The notes under the pieces: model-generated
Database searches by the model: none
The model's input: the letters and a program-made list of their open reading frames with translations, nothing else
What the model was told of the DNA's origin: nothing
Translations under genes and position numbers: made by a program
Part shown: positions 24,501-32,603 of the stretch, piece by piece
Position numbering within the stretch: position 1 is the stretch's first letter
Layout of the letters: the number at the start of each line of letters is the position of its first letter
Assembly: GCA_947630115.1 (NCBI GenBank)
Contig: CANRGG010000012.1
Span: 1 to 48,920, forward strand
Length of the DNA stretch: 48,920 bases
Reading direction: 5' to 3'
DNA from: an uncultured Clostridia bacterium
Lineage (GTDB): Bacteria; Bacillota; Clostridia; Christensenellales; Borkfalkiaceae

Positions 24501-24529
24501 ATTATACCATTTTTTTGGGAAATTGACAA
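24501..24529 (-). promoter_or_regulatory. Sigma-A promoter of the plsX operon
   Basis: On the minus strand, TTGTCA (24524-24529), a 17-base spacer ending in TGG, and TATAAT (24501-24506). A FapR-type operator was looked for and not seen. Confidence 0.82.
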
Positions 24530-24644
24530 TAAAATCGGAGTATATTTTTCCTGATTGCGTCAAGAATTATACCGTGCGGGCAAAACCTCCCTCTTTTACA
24601 TATACTGTAAGCGAGGGGACTTGCTCACGAAAGAAGGTGCGGAA

Positions 24645-25007
24645 ATGAACGTAAAACGCGGAGAACTCTATTATGCAGATCTTTCGCCCGTCGTGGGAAG
24701 CGAACAGGGCGGCGTGCGCCCCGTTCTTGTCGTGCAGAACGACACGGGCAACAAATACTCCCCTACCGTGATCGCGGCTGCCGTCACCAGCAAGATCCAC
24801 AAGGCGCGGCTCCCGACGCATATCGAACTGCCGCAGGCGTTCGGGCTCGCAAAGGATTCGGTCATCCTGCTCGAACAGATCCGCACGATCGACAAAAAGA
24901 GACTGATGTCGCGGATCGGGGAGCTTCCCCCCGCAACGATGTCGCGCGTCAACCGCGCCATTCTCATCAGTCTCGGTTTCGGCGACAGATCTTCGGGAAA
25001 TCCGTAA
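24645..25007 (+). CDS. mazF: MazF/EndoA-type mRNA endoribonuclease, no antitoxin gene beside it
   Basis: This is a 120-residue PemK/MazF toxin very close in text to Bacillus Endo[53 protein letters not shown]. Arg25 and Thr48, the catalytic pair in EndoA numbering, are both present, so the enzyme is probably active and cuts mRNA at short U-rich sites. AAGGTG lies upstream of the ATG. The usual antitoxin gene (ribbon-helix-helix MazE/EndoAI) should lie just upstream, but the 178-base gap to plsX holds none, and the downstream side is a terminator. The antitoxin must be elsewhere or absent. Confidence 0.95.
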   Translation: MNVKRGELYYADLSPVVGSEQGGVRPVLVVQNDTGNKYSPTVIAAAVTSKIHKARLPTHIELPQAFGLAKDSVILLEQIRTIDKKRLMSRIGELPPATMSRVNRAILISLGFGDRSSGNP

Positions 25008-25031
25008 TTGTGCCCGGATTTCCCGCCCAAA

Positions 25032-25089
25032 GCGCCGCGGGCTCCTGCCCGCGGCGCATAAAAGCCCCTGCGCGTTCCGCGCAGGGGCT
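25032..25089. terminator. Two tandem hairpins between mazF and pnp
   Basis: Stem 1: GCGCCGCGGG (25032-25041) with 25048-25057, loop of six. Stem 2: AGCCCCTGCGCG (25063-25074) with 25078-25089, loop TTC, followed on the plus strand by CCTCTTTTGTTATTTT. They separate convergent mazF and pnp. Confidence 0.87.
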
Positions 25090-25109
25090 CCTCTTTTGTT
25101 ATTTTCAAT

Positions 25110-27206
25110 TTACGACAGCTTTTCGAGAAGTTTGAAGTCGATCCCCTTCTCGCCGATCTTGATGATCTCGACCTTGACTCTGTCTCCGACTTCGACGACA
25201 TCCTCGACCTTCTCGACGCGCTTGTTGCTGAGTTTCGAGATATGGATCATGCCGTCCTTCCCGGGCGCAAACTCGACGAACGCGCCCATCGTGGACAAGA
25301 TCCTCACGACCGTGCCGATAAACAGGTCGCCGACTTCGGGATCGTGCACAATGCTCTCGATGATCGCCCGCGCGCGCTGCGCCCCTTCGGGATCGCCGTA
25401 CGTCGCGATACAGACGAGCCCGTCGTCCTCGATGTCGATCTTGGTGCCCGTCTCGGCGATGATCGAGTTGATGACCTTGCCCTGCTTGCCGACAACGTCG
25501 CCGATCTTTTCGGGATCGATCATGAAGCTGATGATCCGAGGCGCGTACTTGGAAAGCTCGGGCGCGACTTCGGGCACGCATTCGAGCATCTTGGAGAGGA
25601 TGAACTTCCTGCCCTCGTTCGCCTGTTCGATCGCGGTGTGCATGATCTCTTCGGAAATGCCCTTGATCTTGATATCCATCTGGATCGCGGTGATCCCCTT
25701 CTCGGTGCCCGCGACCTTGAAATCCATGTCGCCGAGGAAGTCCTCAAGCCCCTGGATATCGGTCATGACGCGGAACTCGCCCGTCTCCTGGTTCTTGATG
25801 AGCCCCATCGCGACGCCCGCGACAGGCGCTTTGATGGGCACGCCCGCGTCCATGAGCGCCATCGTCGAGCCGCAGACGGACGCCATCGAAGAGGAGCCGT
25901 TGCTCGAAAGAATGTCGTTGACGACGCGGATCGCATACGGGAAGTCCTCCTTGGGCGGAAGAACGGGAAGGAGAGCGCGCTCCGCAAGGGCGCCGTGTCC
26001 GATCTCGCGGCGGCCGGGGCTCTTGAGCGCCTTCGCCTCGCCCGTGCAATAGCCGGGGAAGTTGTATTGGTGCATGTACCGCTTTTCGGTCTCGTCGTCC
26101 AAGCCCTCGAGTTTCTGCGCCGCGGCGGGCATATCGAGGGTGCAGGTCGCAAGGGTCTGGGTCTGTCCTCTCGTAAAGACCGCCGAGCCGTGCACCCGCG
26201 GCAGAACGCCCCGCTCGCACCAGATGGGACGGATGTCCTTCAACCCTCTTCCGTCGGGACGGATCCCCCGATCGAAGATCTTCGCCCGCACTTTTTCCTT
26301 GGTCAGATAGTAAATGCTGTCCTTGATCTCCCGCTTGCTCTCGGGATAGGTCTCGAGGAGATGTTCGACGATCTCCGCCTCGACCTGATCCTGCCGCGTC
26401 TGCCGCTCGTTCCGGTCGAAGGTGTCGAGCGCCCAGTCGAGCTTCTCGCTGCCGTACGCGCGCACCGCCTCGTCGATCTCCTCGGGGATATGGTAAAGTT
26501 CGATCTCCTTCTTGGGCTTTCCGACGGCGGGGACGATGACGGTCTCGATATATTCGCAGATCTTGGAGATCTCCTTCTGTCCGAACATGATCGCGCCGAC
26601 CATTTCGTCGTTCGTCACTTCGTCGGCGCCCGCCTCGATCATGAGGATGGCGTCCTTCGTGCCCGCAAGGTTGAGATGGATCGTGCTCTTTTCGCGCTGT
26701 TCAAAGTCGGGATTGATGACGTACTGCCCGTCCACGAGTCCCACGACGACCGAGCCCGTCGGTCCCGCCCACGGGATGTCGGAGATCGCAAGCGCGATCG
26801 AGGAGCCGATCATGGCGAGCGGCTCGGGGGCGACGTCCGGCTCGACGGAGAGCGCCGTCGCGATGACGACGACGTCGTTGAAGAGCCCCTTCGGGAAGAG
26901 CGGACGGAGCGGTCTGTCGATGAGACGGCTCGTCAAGATCGCCTTGTCGGCAGCTCTTCCCTCCCGGCGCTTGAAGCTGCCCGGGATCTTGCCGACCGAG
27001 TACATCTTCTCTTCATAGTCCACTTGCAGGGGGAAGAAATCCATGCCCTCCCGCGGTTCCTGCGACATGCAGACGTTGACCATGACGGCGGTCTCGCCGC
27101 AGCGGATCACGCAGGAGCCGTTTGCCTGCTCTGCGTATTTTCCGGTCTCGACGGTGACTTCTCTGCCGCCCACGGAAAATTTGAATTCTTTGTAATTTTG
27201 CGTCAT
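25110..27206 (-). CDS. pnp: Polynucleotide phosphorylase
   Basis: PNPase is the phosphorolytic 3'-5' exoribonuclease of the RNA decay machinery. The 698-residue protein has the first RNase PH core (about 10-220), a helical domain, the catalytic second RNase PH core (about 320-540, with KSPGRREIGHGALAERAL, SSNGSSSMASVCGS and DFLGDMDFKVAGT), then KH (PRIISFMIDPEKIGDVVGKQGKVIN) and S1 (VGDLFIGTVVRILSTMGAFVEF) domains. AAGGAG precedes the ATG. Order rpsO-pnp is conserved; a terminator-like hairpin between them sets their ratio. Confidence 0.99.
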   Translation of the reverse strand: MTQNYKEFKFSVGGREVTVETGKYAEQANGSCVIRCGETAVMVNVCMSQEPREGMDFFPLQVDYEEKMYSVGKIPGSFKRREGRAADKAILTSRLIDRPLRPLFPKGLFNDVVVIATALSVEPDVAPEPLAMIGSSIALAISDIPWAGPTGSVVVGLVDGQYVINPDFEQREKSTIHLNLAGTKDAILMIEAGADEVTNDEMVGAIMFGQKEISKICEYIETVIVPAVGKPKKEIELYHIPEEIDEAVRAYGSEKLDWALDTFDRNERQTRQDQVEAEIVEHLLETYPESKREIKDSIYYLTKEKVRAKIFDRGIRPDGRGLKDIRPIWCERGVLPRVHGSAVFTRGQTQTLATCTLDMPAAAQKLEGLDDETEKRYMHQYNFPGYCTGEAKALKSPGRREIGHGALAERALLPVLPPKEDFPYAIRVVNDILSSNGSSSMASVCGSTMALMDAGVPIKAPVAGVAMGLIKNQETGEFRVMTDIQGLEDFLGDMDFKVAGTEKGITAIQMDIKIKGISEEIMHTAIEQANEGRKFILSKMLECVPEVAPELSKYAPRIISFMIDPEKIGDVVGKQGKVINSIIAETGTKIDIEDDGLVCIATYGDPEGAQRARAIIESIVHDPEVGDLFIGTVVRILSTMGAFVEFAPGKDGMIHISKLSNKRVEKVEDVVEVGDRVKVEIIKIGEKGIDFKLLEKLS

Positions 27207-27275
27207 TTCTTTTTAACTCCTTGTTCTTTTTTTGTTCTTGTGCCCGTCCGCCGCCCCGGCGGAGAGCTTGAAATA

Positions 27276-27306
27276 CGAAAAGAGGGCGTAGAAAATACGC
27301 CGCTCT
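27276..27306 (-). terminator. Hairpin between rpsO and pnp
   Basis: GGCGTA (27285-27290) pairs with TACGCC (27296-27301), with a few more outer pairs. On the minus strand CTCTTTTCG follows. It is probably a partial terminator, letting some transcription run into pnp. Confidence 0.65.
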
Positions 27307-27312
27307 TCCGAT

Positions 27313-27567
27313 TTACTTTCTCAGTTCCAAAGCCGCAACGACCGCTCTGTACCGCTCGATATCCTTCGCTTTCAGATAGTCCAGAAGTCTGCGGCGCTTG
27401 CCGACCATTTTCAAGAGTCCGCGGCGGGAATGGTTGTCCTGCTTATGCGCTTTGAGGTGCTCGTTGAGGTGGTTGATCCGCTCCGTGAGCAGCGCGATCT
27501 GGACCTCGGGCGAGCCGGTGTCCCCTTCATGCTGGGCGAACTTTTCGATGATCTCTTTCTTTTCCAT
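27313..27567 (-). CDS. rpsO: 30S ribosomal protein S15
   Basis: S15 binds 16S rRNA early in 30S assembly. At 84 residues it is about five shorter than most homologues, the loss being at the N-terminus ([21 protein letters not shown]). The rest is canonical: [43 protein letters not shown] lies ten bases before ATG. Confidence 0.98.
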   Translation of the reverse strand: MEKKEIIEKFAQHEGDTGSPEVQIALLTERINHLNEHLKAHKQDNHSRRGLLKMVGKRRRLLDYLKAKDIERYRAVVAALELRK

Positions 27568-27647
27568 TTGCGTTTAACCTCCTATGGAAGATTCGCGTGA
27601 CGCCAAGAGATGCGTGGAGAGCGCAATTCCTCGCGTCCGTCCTTTTA

Positions 27648-27676
27648 AGAATACCATATTTTTCCCGTTCTGTCAA
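27648..27676 (-). promoter_or_regulatory. Sigma-A promoter of rpsO
   Basis: On the minus strand, TTGACA (27671-27676), a 17-base spacer ending TGG, and TATTCT (27648-27653). The leader is about 75 bases. I see no obvious S15-binding pseudoknot but cannot exclude one. Confidence 0.78.
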
Positions 27677-27744
27677 AGGATTTTCATCGGCAAGCGGCGA
27701 AGATTTTGTCCGATTTTCGGAAATTCTTCCCCCAGTCCCAAAAT

Positions 27745-28446
27745 TTACGCGTTCGGAAGGGCGACGCTCGTCGTTCCGTAATCGGAAAGGGTGACTTCGA
27801 CCTCGGCGTAATAGGCGTTGTCCTCCCAGAGCCCGCCGGTGATCGAAACAGTGTCGAGGAAGGAGTCGGCAAAGCGCACGATGAGCGAGCCCGTGCCGAG
27901 AGGCAAGTTATGATAGGCATATTCCCCGCGGACGCTCTCATAGGTGAAGGCGTCCATCTCCTGTCCGATGTCCAAATTTTCGAGCCCGAGGACCCCGAAA
28001 AGCCCCGCCGCCGAGACGACGATGTGCGAGGTGTACTCCTCTTCGGTGCAGCTCTCCTTTTTCCAGCTCTCGCTTCCCGAGCGGCGGTAAACGGAATAGG
28101 TCTCGTCGTTTTTCACGTACATTTCCTGCGTCTCGCTCGAAACTTCGCCGTCCGGCGCTGTCAGCTCCCGTTCGATGAAAAGGCAGACGTTGTTTGCCGC
28201 GTCCTGCCGGAATTCGATCTCCTTGAAGCTCTCCTCCGCCGTCACGTTGTCCGTCATGTGCCAGGAGGATTTCATGGTGAAATTGCTGAGCCTCTCCTCC
28301 CCGAAGGCCGCCTCCCACTCGTCGAGCGAGCGGATCTCCGTGACGGGCGGCATGGGCAAGATCTCCTCGCCGCCCCCGCCGCAGCCCGCAAAAAGGCAGA
28401 CCGCGCCGCACAGTAAAAACGCCGCCGAAAGTTTTTTCTTGTTCAT
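27745..28446 (-). CDS. Secreted lipoprotein of unknown function
   Basis: This 233-residue protein has a lipoprotein signal peptide (MNKKKLSAAFLLCGAVCLFAGCGGGG, lipobox FAGC, Cys at residue 22). The mature part is acidic and strand-rich (FTMKSSWHMTDNVTAEESFKEIEF, YAEVEVTLSDYGTT), the general look of LppX/LolA-like or LprG-like folds, but I cannot assign it. The start is fixed by AGGAGGAAACGTT before ATG; it lies 22 bases after hemZ, so it is the last gene of the recJ-rel-MBL-hemZ run. No clear terminator follows. Confidence 0.8.
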   Translation of the reverse strand: MNKKKLSAAFLLCGAVCLFAGCGGGGEEILPMPPVTEIRSLDEWEAAFGEERLSNFTMKSSWHMTDNVTAEESFKEIEFRQDAANNVCLFIERELTAPDGEVSSETQEMYVKNDETYSVYRRSGSESWKKESCTEEEYTSHIVVSAAGLFGVLGLENLDIGQEMDAFTYESVRGEYAYHNLPLGTGSLIVRFADSFLDTVSITGGLWEDNAYYAEVEVTLSDYGTTSVALPNA

Positions 28447-28468
28447 AACGTTTCCTCCTGTTTTGATT

Positions 28469-29845
28469 TTATCGCAAGCCGGTTTCAAACAGCTTTGCTC
28501 TCTTTTCGATCAGCTCGTCCGTCTTGGAGAGATAGGTCGGGATGTCCTTGGGCGAACCCAGCCGCTCGATCCGCTCCTCCCGCAAAAAGAGTTTTTTCCC
28601 GATCGCGTTCGCGCCGACGGCGAGATTGTCCGTCGTCTCCTCCATGACGTCGACGTTGTAGACCGAGGCATACCCTTTTTTCGTCCAGCCAACGTTCTCA
28701 TGGGCGCCCGCCATATACTTCTGCCGATAGAGATAGTACGGGCCGTACCCCGCCGAGCGGAGAACTTCCCGCGAGAGGGCGATCATCTCGCCGAGTTCCC
28801 CCTCTTGGAGCCGCGCCGTCTCCTCCTTCAGCTTCGCCCCCTTTTTGAGGCAGAGGGTGTGGACGGTGATATTTTCGGGCGCCAGGGCGATCGCCTCGGA
28901 CAGGCTGTTTGAAAATTCCGAGACGCCCTCGCCGGAAAGCCCTGCGATGAGGTCACAGTTGACGGTAAAGCCGTACGGCCTTGCCAGGTCGAACGCCTCG
29001 TAAAGCTGCCGCTTCGTATGTTTCCGCCCGATCGCTTCGAGCGTCCTGTCCGAGAACGACTGCGCGTTGATACAAATGCGCGTCACGCCATATTTCTTGC
29101 ACAGATCGAGCTTTCCCCTCGTAAAGACGTCGGGCCGTCCCGCCTCCACCGTGTATTCGACCCCGTCTTTCAAAAACGGCGCGACCGCTTCGAAAACCCG
29201 TCCAAGCTCCTCTTCTTCGAGGGCGAACGGCGTGCCGCCGCCGATATAGATGGAGCGCAGGTTCCGAACGAGCCCCCTTGCGGCGGAAAGCTCCCGCTCC
29301 AGCGCACCGAGATAGGCGGGCACGTACTGCCGCGTCTTTCCGATGGGCGCGGTGATGAACGAGCAATAGTCGCACTTCGACGGACAGAACGGAAGGGAGA
29401 CGTACAGATCGACGTTGCCCTCTTTTTTCTCATAGATCCCCCGCTGCCCTTCGATCACCTGTCCGACGAGCGCGGTGTTCTCCTCCGAAACGCGCAGCGT
29501 CCGGAAGAGCCCGTGAAAGTCCCGCCCCTTTTCCAGCTCCGCATAGGCGAGGCGGGTGGGACGGATCCCCGTCAGCGAGCCCCAGGGGAGCTCCTTTTGA
29601 AAGTGGGCAGAGAGCAGTTCATAGAGTCCGAGCTTTGCATAGCGCTTGATCAGGCTCTTTTCATTCCCCTCTGTTTCGTCGCGATAATCCTTCGTTTCCG
29701 TCTTGCCGTCGATCGTATATTCGCCCGTAAAGAGGCCGCCCTGCCGATCACAGCGCACGAAGATCTCGAGCGTCTCCGCACCCTCGAACAGGCGCACGAC
29801 GTCCATGAGTTCGGGCGCAAGAAATTCGGGCTCCGCCGTCACCAT
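28469..29845 (-). CDS. hemZ: HemZ-type coproporphyrinogen III dehydrogenase-like radical SAM protein
   Basis: This 458-residue radical SAM enzyme has the cluster motif Cys154-x3-Cys158-x2-Cys161 (FCPSKCDYCSF). The N-terminal part (1-140, with WGSLTGIRPTRLAY) is specific to HemZ, and the HemN-like core follows (IYIGGGTPFAL, VEYTVEAGRPD, RICINAQSFSDRTLEAIGRKH, VNCDLIAGLSGE). HemZ is thought to help anaerobic haem synthesis, but many carriers lack that pathway, so the substrate is open. The start ATG at 29845 overlaps the upstream gene by seven bases; an upstream open extension is not conserved. Confidence 0.92.
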   Translation of the reverse strand: MVTAEPEFLAPELMDVVRLFEGAETLEIFVRCDRQGGLFTGEYTIDGKTETKDYRDETEGNEKSLIKRYAKLGLYELLSAHFQKELPWGSLTGIRPTRLAYAELEKGRDFHGLFRTLRVSEENTALVGQVIEGQRGIYEKKEGNVDLYVSLPFCPSKCDYCSFITAPIGKTRQYVPAYLGALERELSAARGLVRNLRSIYIGGGTPFALEEEELGRVFEAVAPFLKDGVEYTVEAGRPDVFTRGKLDLCKKYGVTRICINAQSFSDRTLEAIGRKHTKRQLYEAFDLARPYGFTVNCDLIAGLSGEGVSEFSNSLSEAIALAPENITVHTLCLKKGAKLKEETARLQEGELGEMIALSREVLRSAGYGPYYLYRQKYMAGAHENVGWTKKGYASVYNVDVMEETTDNLAVGANAIGKKLFLREERIERLGSPKDIPTYLSKTDELIEKRAKLFETGLR

Positions 29846-30471
29846 TTCAAATACCCGTTGTGCGTTTTTTCGAAAAAGAGAGTGCTCTTCCCGCCGTGGC
29901 CGGGCAAGATGGTATAATCTTTTTCGAGAGCGCAGAGTTTTTTCAGGCTTTTTTGCAGTTCTTTTTCGCTGCCCGTCGGGCCGTCCGTCCTCCCGACGCT
30001 GCCGCAAAAGAGGGTATCGCCCGTGAACAGCACCCCCGGCGCATAGCGCGGATCCTCCGTCTCTACGAGGAAGCAGGCGCCCCCTCTCGAATGGCCGGGC
30101 GAGGCGATGACCTCAAAGGAGACGCCGCAAAGGTCCAGCCTGTCGCCGTCATGGAAGGTAAAGTCGATCGAAAAGGGCGGCACGGGCCCGTCGCCGTACA
30201 CTTCCCCCAAATTGTGGAAAAGCGCGATCTCTTCCTCGCCCGCCATGCAGCCGATCTTCGCGCCCGCCGCCTGCAGAGCGGCGCAGCCGCGGATATGATC
30301 GAAATGCCCGTGCGTCAGAAGAACGTAGGGCACCTTCAAGCCCATCTTCTGAGCTTCGCTTGCAAAGCGGAGCTGTCCGGGATCGACGGCGACATAATTT
30401 TTGCCATCCCCCGTCAGAAAATAACAGTTGCAGGAAAAGCCCTGCGGTCTGAGTTTGCCGATCTCCAGCAT
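29839..30471 (-). CDS. Metallo-beta-lactamase fold hydrolase, glyoxalase II-like
   Basis: This 210-residue protein has zinc-ligand motifs THGHFDHI (about residues 53-60), the SPGHSRGGACFLV His, FTGDTLF Asp, and LPGHGGKST His. Short proteins of this type include glyoxalase II and persulfide dioxygenase-like enzymes, often of unknown substrate in Clostridia. It overlaps the rel stop codon by one base (TGATG) and hemZ by seven, so the three are translated as one coupled set. Confidence 0.92.
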   Translation of the reverse strand: MLEIGKLRPQGFSCNCYFLTGDGKNYVAVDPGQLRFASEAQKMGLKVPYVLLTHGHFDHIRGCAALQAAGAKIGCMAGEEEIALFHNLGEVYGDGPVPPFSIDFTFHDGDRLDLCGVSFEVIASPGHSRGGACFLVETEDPRYAPGVLFTGDTLFCGSVGRTDGPTGSEKELQKSLKKLCALEKDYTILPGHGGKSTLFFEKTHNGYLKW

Positions 30472-32600
30472 CAGTTGGAAAGCCTCCTCACGTCCTCGAT
30501 ATTGGGCTGTGCCCCGATCTTTTTCATCAACACCTCCACGTCCTTCAGATTGGTGAGCGTGACGGTAAAATCAACGATCGCGCTGTCGTTTTTGTCATAC
30601 CTGCCGTTGACGGAAGTGATCTTCAGTTTGAGATCGCTCACGCTCGCGGAGATCGCCGTGAGCGCGGCGCCCTGGTCGGACGCCTTGACGACAAAGCCCG
30701 CCTTGAACTGCTCGCCCTCGCCGCCCGAGACCCATTCCGCGGGTTGCAGCCGCTCCGGCTCGGCGTTACGAAGATTGGGACAGTCGCGCCGGTGCACGAC
30801 GATCCCCCTGCCGCGCGTCACGAAGCCCACGATGTCGTCGCCGGGAACGGGCGAACAGCAGCCCGCAAAGCTGACGAGAAGGTCGCTCGTGCCGCCGATC
30901 GTGACCGCGCCGTGCGCCGCTTTCCGGTGAAATTCGGGATGGATGGCGACGCTCGGCTCCTCCTTCCGGAAATAGTCGATGAGTTTGAAGATCACCTGAT
31001 TTGTCGTCACCGAACCGTATCCGACCGAGGCGAACATCTCGTCCATCGTCGAAAAAGACAGCCGTTCGGAGATCTTTTTGAAGCTCTCCTCCGTCAAAAT
31101 GTCTGAAAGAAGAAAGCCCTTGTGCTTTGCCGCCTCTTCGAGCATGGATTTGCCGAGGCGGATATTTTCCTCCTTCATCTCTTTTTTGAAGAAGGACTTG
31201 ATCTTGGCGCGCGCCGAGGAGGATTTGACGATCTTGAGCCAATCGCGGGAAGGGCCCTTTGCGCTCGGCGAGGTGATGATCTCCACGACGTCGCCGATCT
31301 CGAGTTTGGAACTGAGCGGAACGATCTTCCCGCCCACCTTCGCGCCCGTGCACTTGTTGCCGACCTCGGAGTGGATCGCATAGGCAAAGTCGATGGGCGT
31401 CGCCCCCTCGGGAAGGGAGATGACCTTCCCCTGCGGGGTAAAGACGAGCAGCTCGTCCGAATAGAGCTCGCTCTTCATCGTGTCGAGGAATTCCTTGCTG
31501 TCTTTGAGTTCTCCCTGCCATTCCATCGCCTCGCGGATCCAGGCGATCCGCTTGTCGAGGGAGGTCTCCTCGCTGCGCTGTTCCTTGTATTTCCAATGCG
31601 CCGCGATACCGTATTCCGCCGTGCGGTGCATCTCCTCGGTGCGGATCTGGATCTCGAAGGGCTGGCCGAAGTTGGTCACGACCGTCGTGTGCAGCGATTG
31701 GTAGAGATTGGGCTTGGGCATGGCGATATAGTCTTTGATCCGTCCCGGCATGGGCGTCCATTTCATGTGGATCTTGCCGAGCACTTCATAGCATTCGTTC
31801 ACCGTGCCCACGATGACCCGCACCGCCGTCAAATCATAGATCTGGTCGAGCGTGCGATTCTTGGTTTTCATCTTTTTATAGATGGAATAGAAGTGTTTGG
31901 GCCGTCCGAATACTTCGCCGTGGATCTTGCTCTCCGTCAGAATGGCGTTGATCTCCTCCACGACGAAATCCACGAACTGCATGCGCTGTTCGAGCTTCTG
32001 ATGGATGTTCGCGACCAGAAATTCGAACGCCTCGGGGTCGAGATATTTGAGGCAGAGATCTTCAAGCTCGCATTTGATCTGCGAAATACCCAGCCTGCCC
32101 GCGAGCGGCGCGTAGATATCGAGGGTCTCCTGCGCCATCTTCTGCTGCCGCTCCGCCGAAAGATAGTTGAGCGAGCGCATGTTGTGGAGCCGGTCGGCAA
32201 GTTTGATGATGATGACGCGGATATCCTTCGCCATCGCGACGAAGATCTTGCGGAAATTTTCCGCCTCTTCCTCCTCGCGCGACTTAAAGACGATCTTGTC
32301 GAGCTTGGTAACGCCCGAAACGAGGGAGAGGACCTCTTCGCCGAACTCGCGGCGGATCTCCTCCTCGGTGTGCGGCGTGTCCTCGATGACGTCGTGCAAG
32401 AGGGCGCCCGCGATCGTCGCCGTGTCGAGCCCGAGATCAACGAGGATCTCCGCGACCGCGCAGGGATGGATAAAGTACGGCTCGCCGGAGGCGCGCTTCT
32501 GATTTTCATGCGCGGCCTTTGCAAAGTCGTATGCGCGCAGGAGCATGTCGCGCCCCTCGCCCGAATAATATTCGTAGATCTTCATCAGGATCGGTTCCAT
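30471..32600 (-). CDS. rel: Bifunctional (p)ppGpp synthetase/hydrolase Rel
   Basis: This 709-residue RelA/SpoT homologue makes and degrades (p)ppGpp. The HD hydrolase domain is intact (FIHPCAVAEIL, HD at residues 69-70 in ALLHDVIEDT, KLADRLHNMRSL), then the synthetase domain (FGRPKHFYSIYKKM, DLTAVRVIV, MPGRIKDYIAMPKPNLYQSLHT), TGS (VFTPQGKVISLPEGATPIDFAYAIHS), a helical-zinc-finger part with AGCCSPVPGDDIVGFVTRGRGI, and a C-terminal ACT domain. It lies three bases after recJ. Pairing with recJ is common in Clostridia. Confidence 0.98.
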   Translation of the reverse strand: MEPILMKIYEYYSGEGRDMLLRAYDFAKAAHENQKRASGEPYFIHPCAVAEILVDLGLDTATIAGALLHDVIEDTPHTEEEIRREFGEEVLSLVSGVTKLDKIVFKSREEEEAENFRKIFVAMAKDIRVIIIKLADRLHNMRSLNYLSAERQQKMAQETLDIYAPLAGRLGISQIKCELEDLCLKYLDPEAFEFLVANIHQKLEQRMQFVDFVVEEINAILTESKIHGEVFGRPKHFYSIYKKMKTKNRTLDQIYDLTAVRVIVGTVNECYEVLGKIHMKWTPMPGRIKDYIAMPKPNLYQSLHTTVVTNFGQPFEIQIRTEEMHRTAEYGIAAHWKYKEQRSEETSLDKRIAWIREAMEWQGELKDSKEFLDTMKSELYSDELLVFTPQGKVISLPEGATPIDFAYAIHSEVGNKCTGAKVGGKIVPLSSKLEIGDVVEIITSPSAKGPSRDWLKIVKSSSARAKIKSFFKKEMKEENIRLGKSMLEEAAKHKGFLLSDILTEESFKKISERLSFSTMDEMFASVGYGSVTTNQVIFKLIDYFRKEEPSVAIHPEFHRKAAHGAVTIGGTSDLLVSFAGCCSPVPGDDIVGFVTRGRGIVVHRRDCPNLRNAEPERLQPAEWVSGGEGEQFKAGFVVKASDQGAALTAISASVSDLKLKITSVNGRYDKNDSAIVDFTVTLTNLKDVEVLMKKIGAQPNIEDVRRLSN

Positions 32601-32603
32601 AGG

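Noticed and set aside
24555-24644. Short upstream extension of mazF as a possible antitoxin
   Set aside because: It starts with TTG without an SD, is in the same frame as mazF, and does not resemble a ribbon-helix-helix antitoxin.
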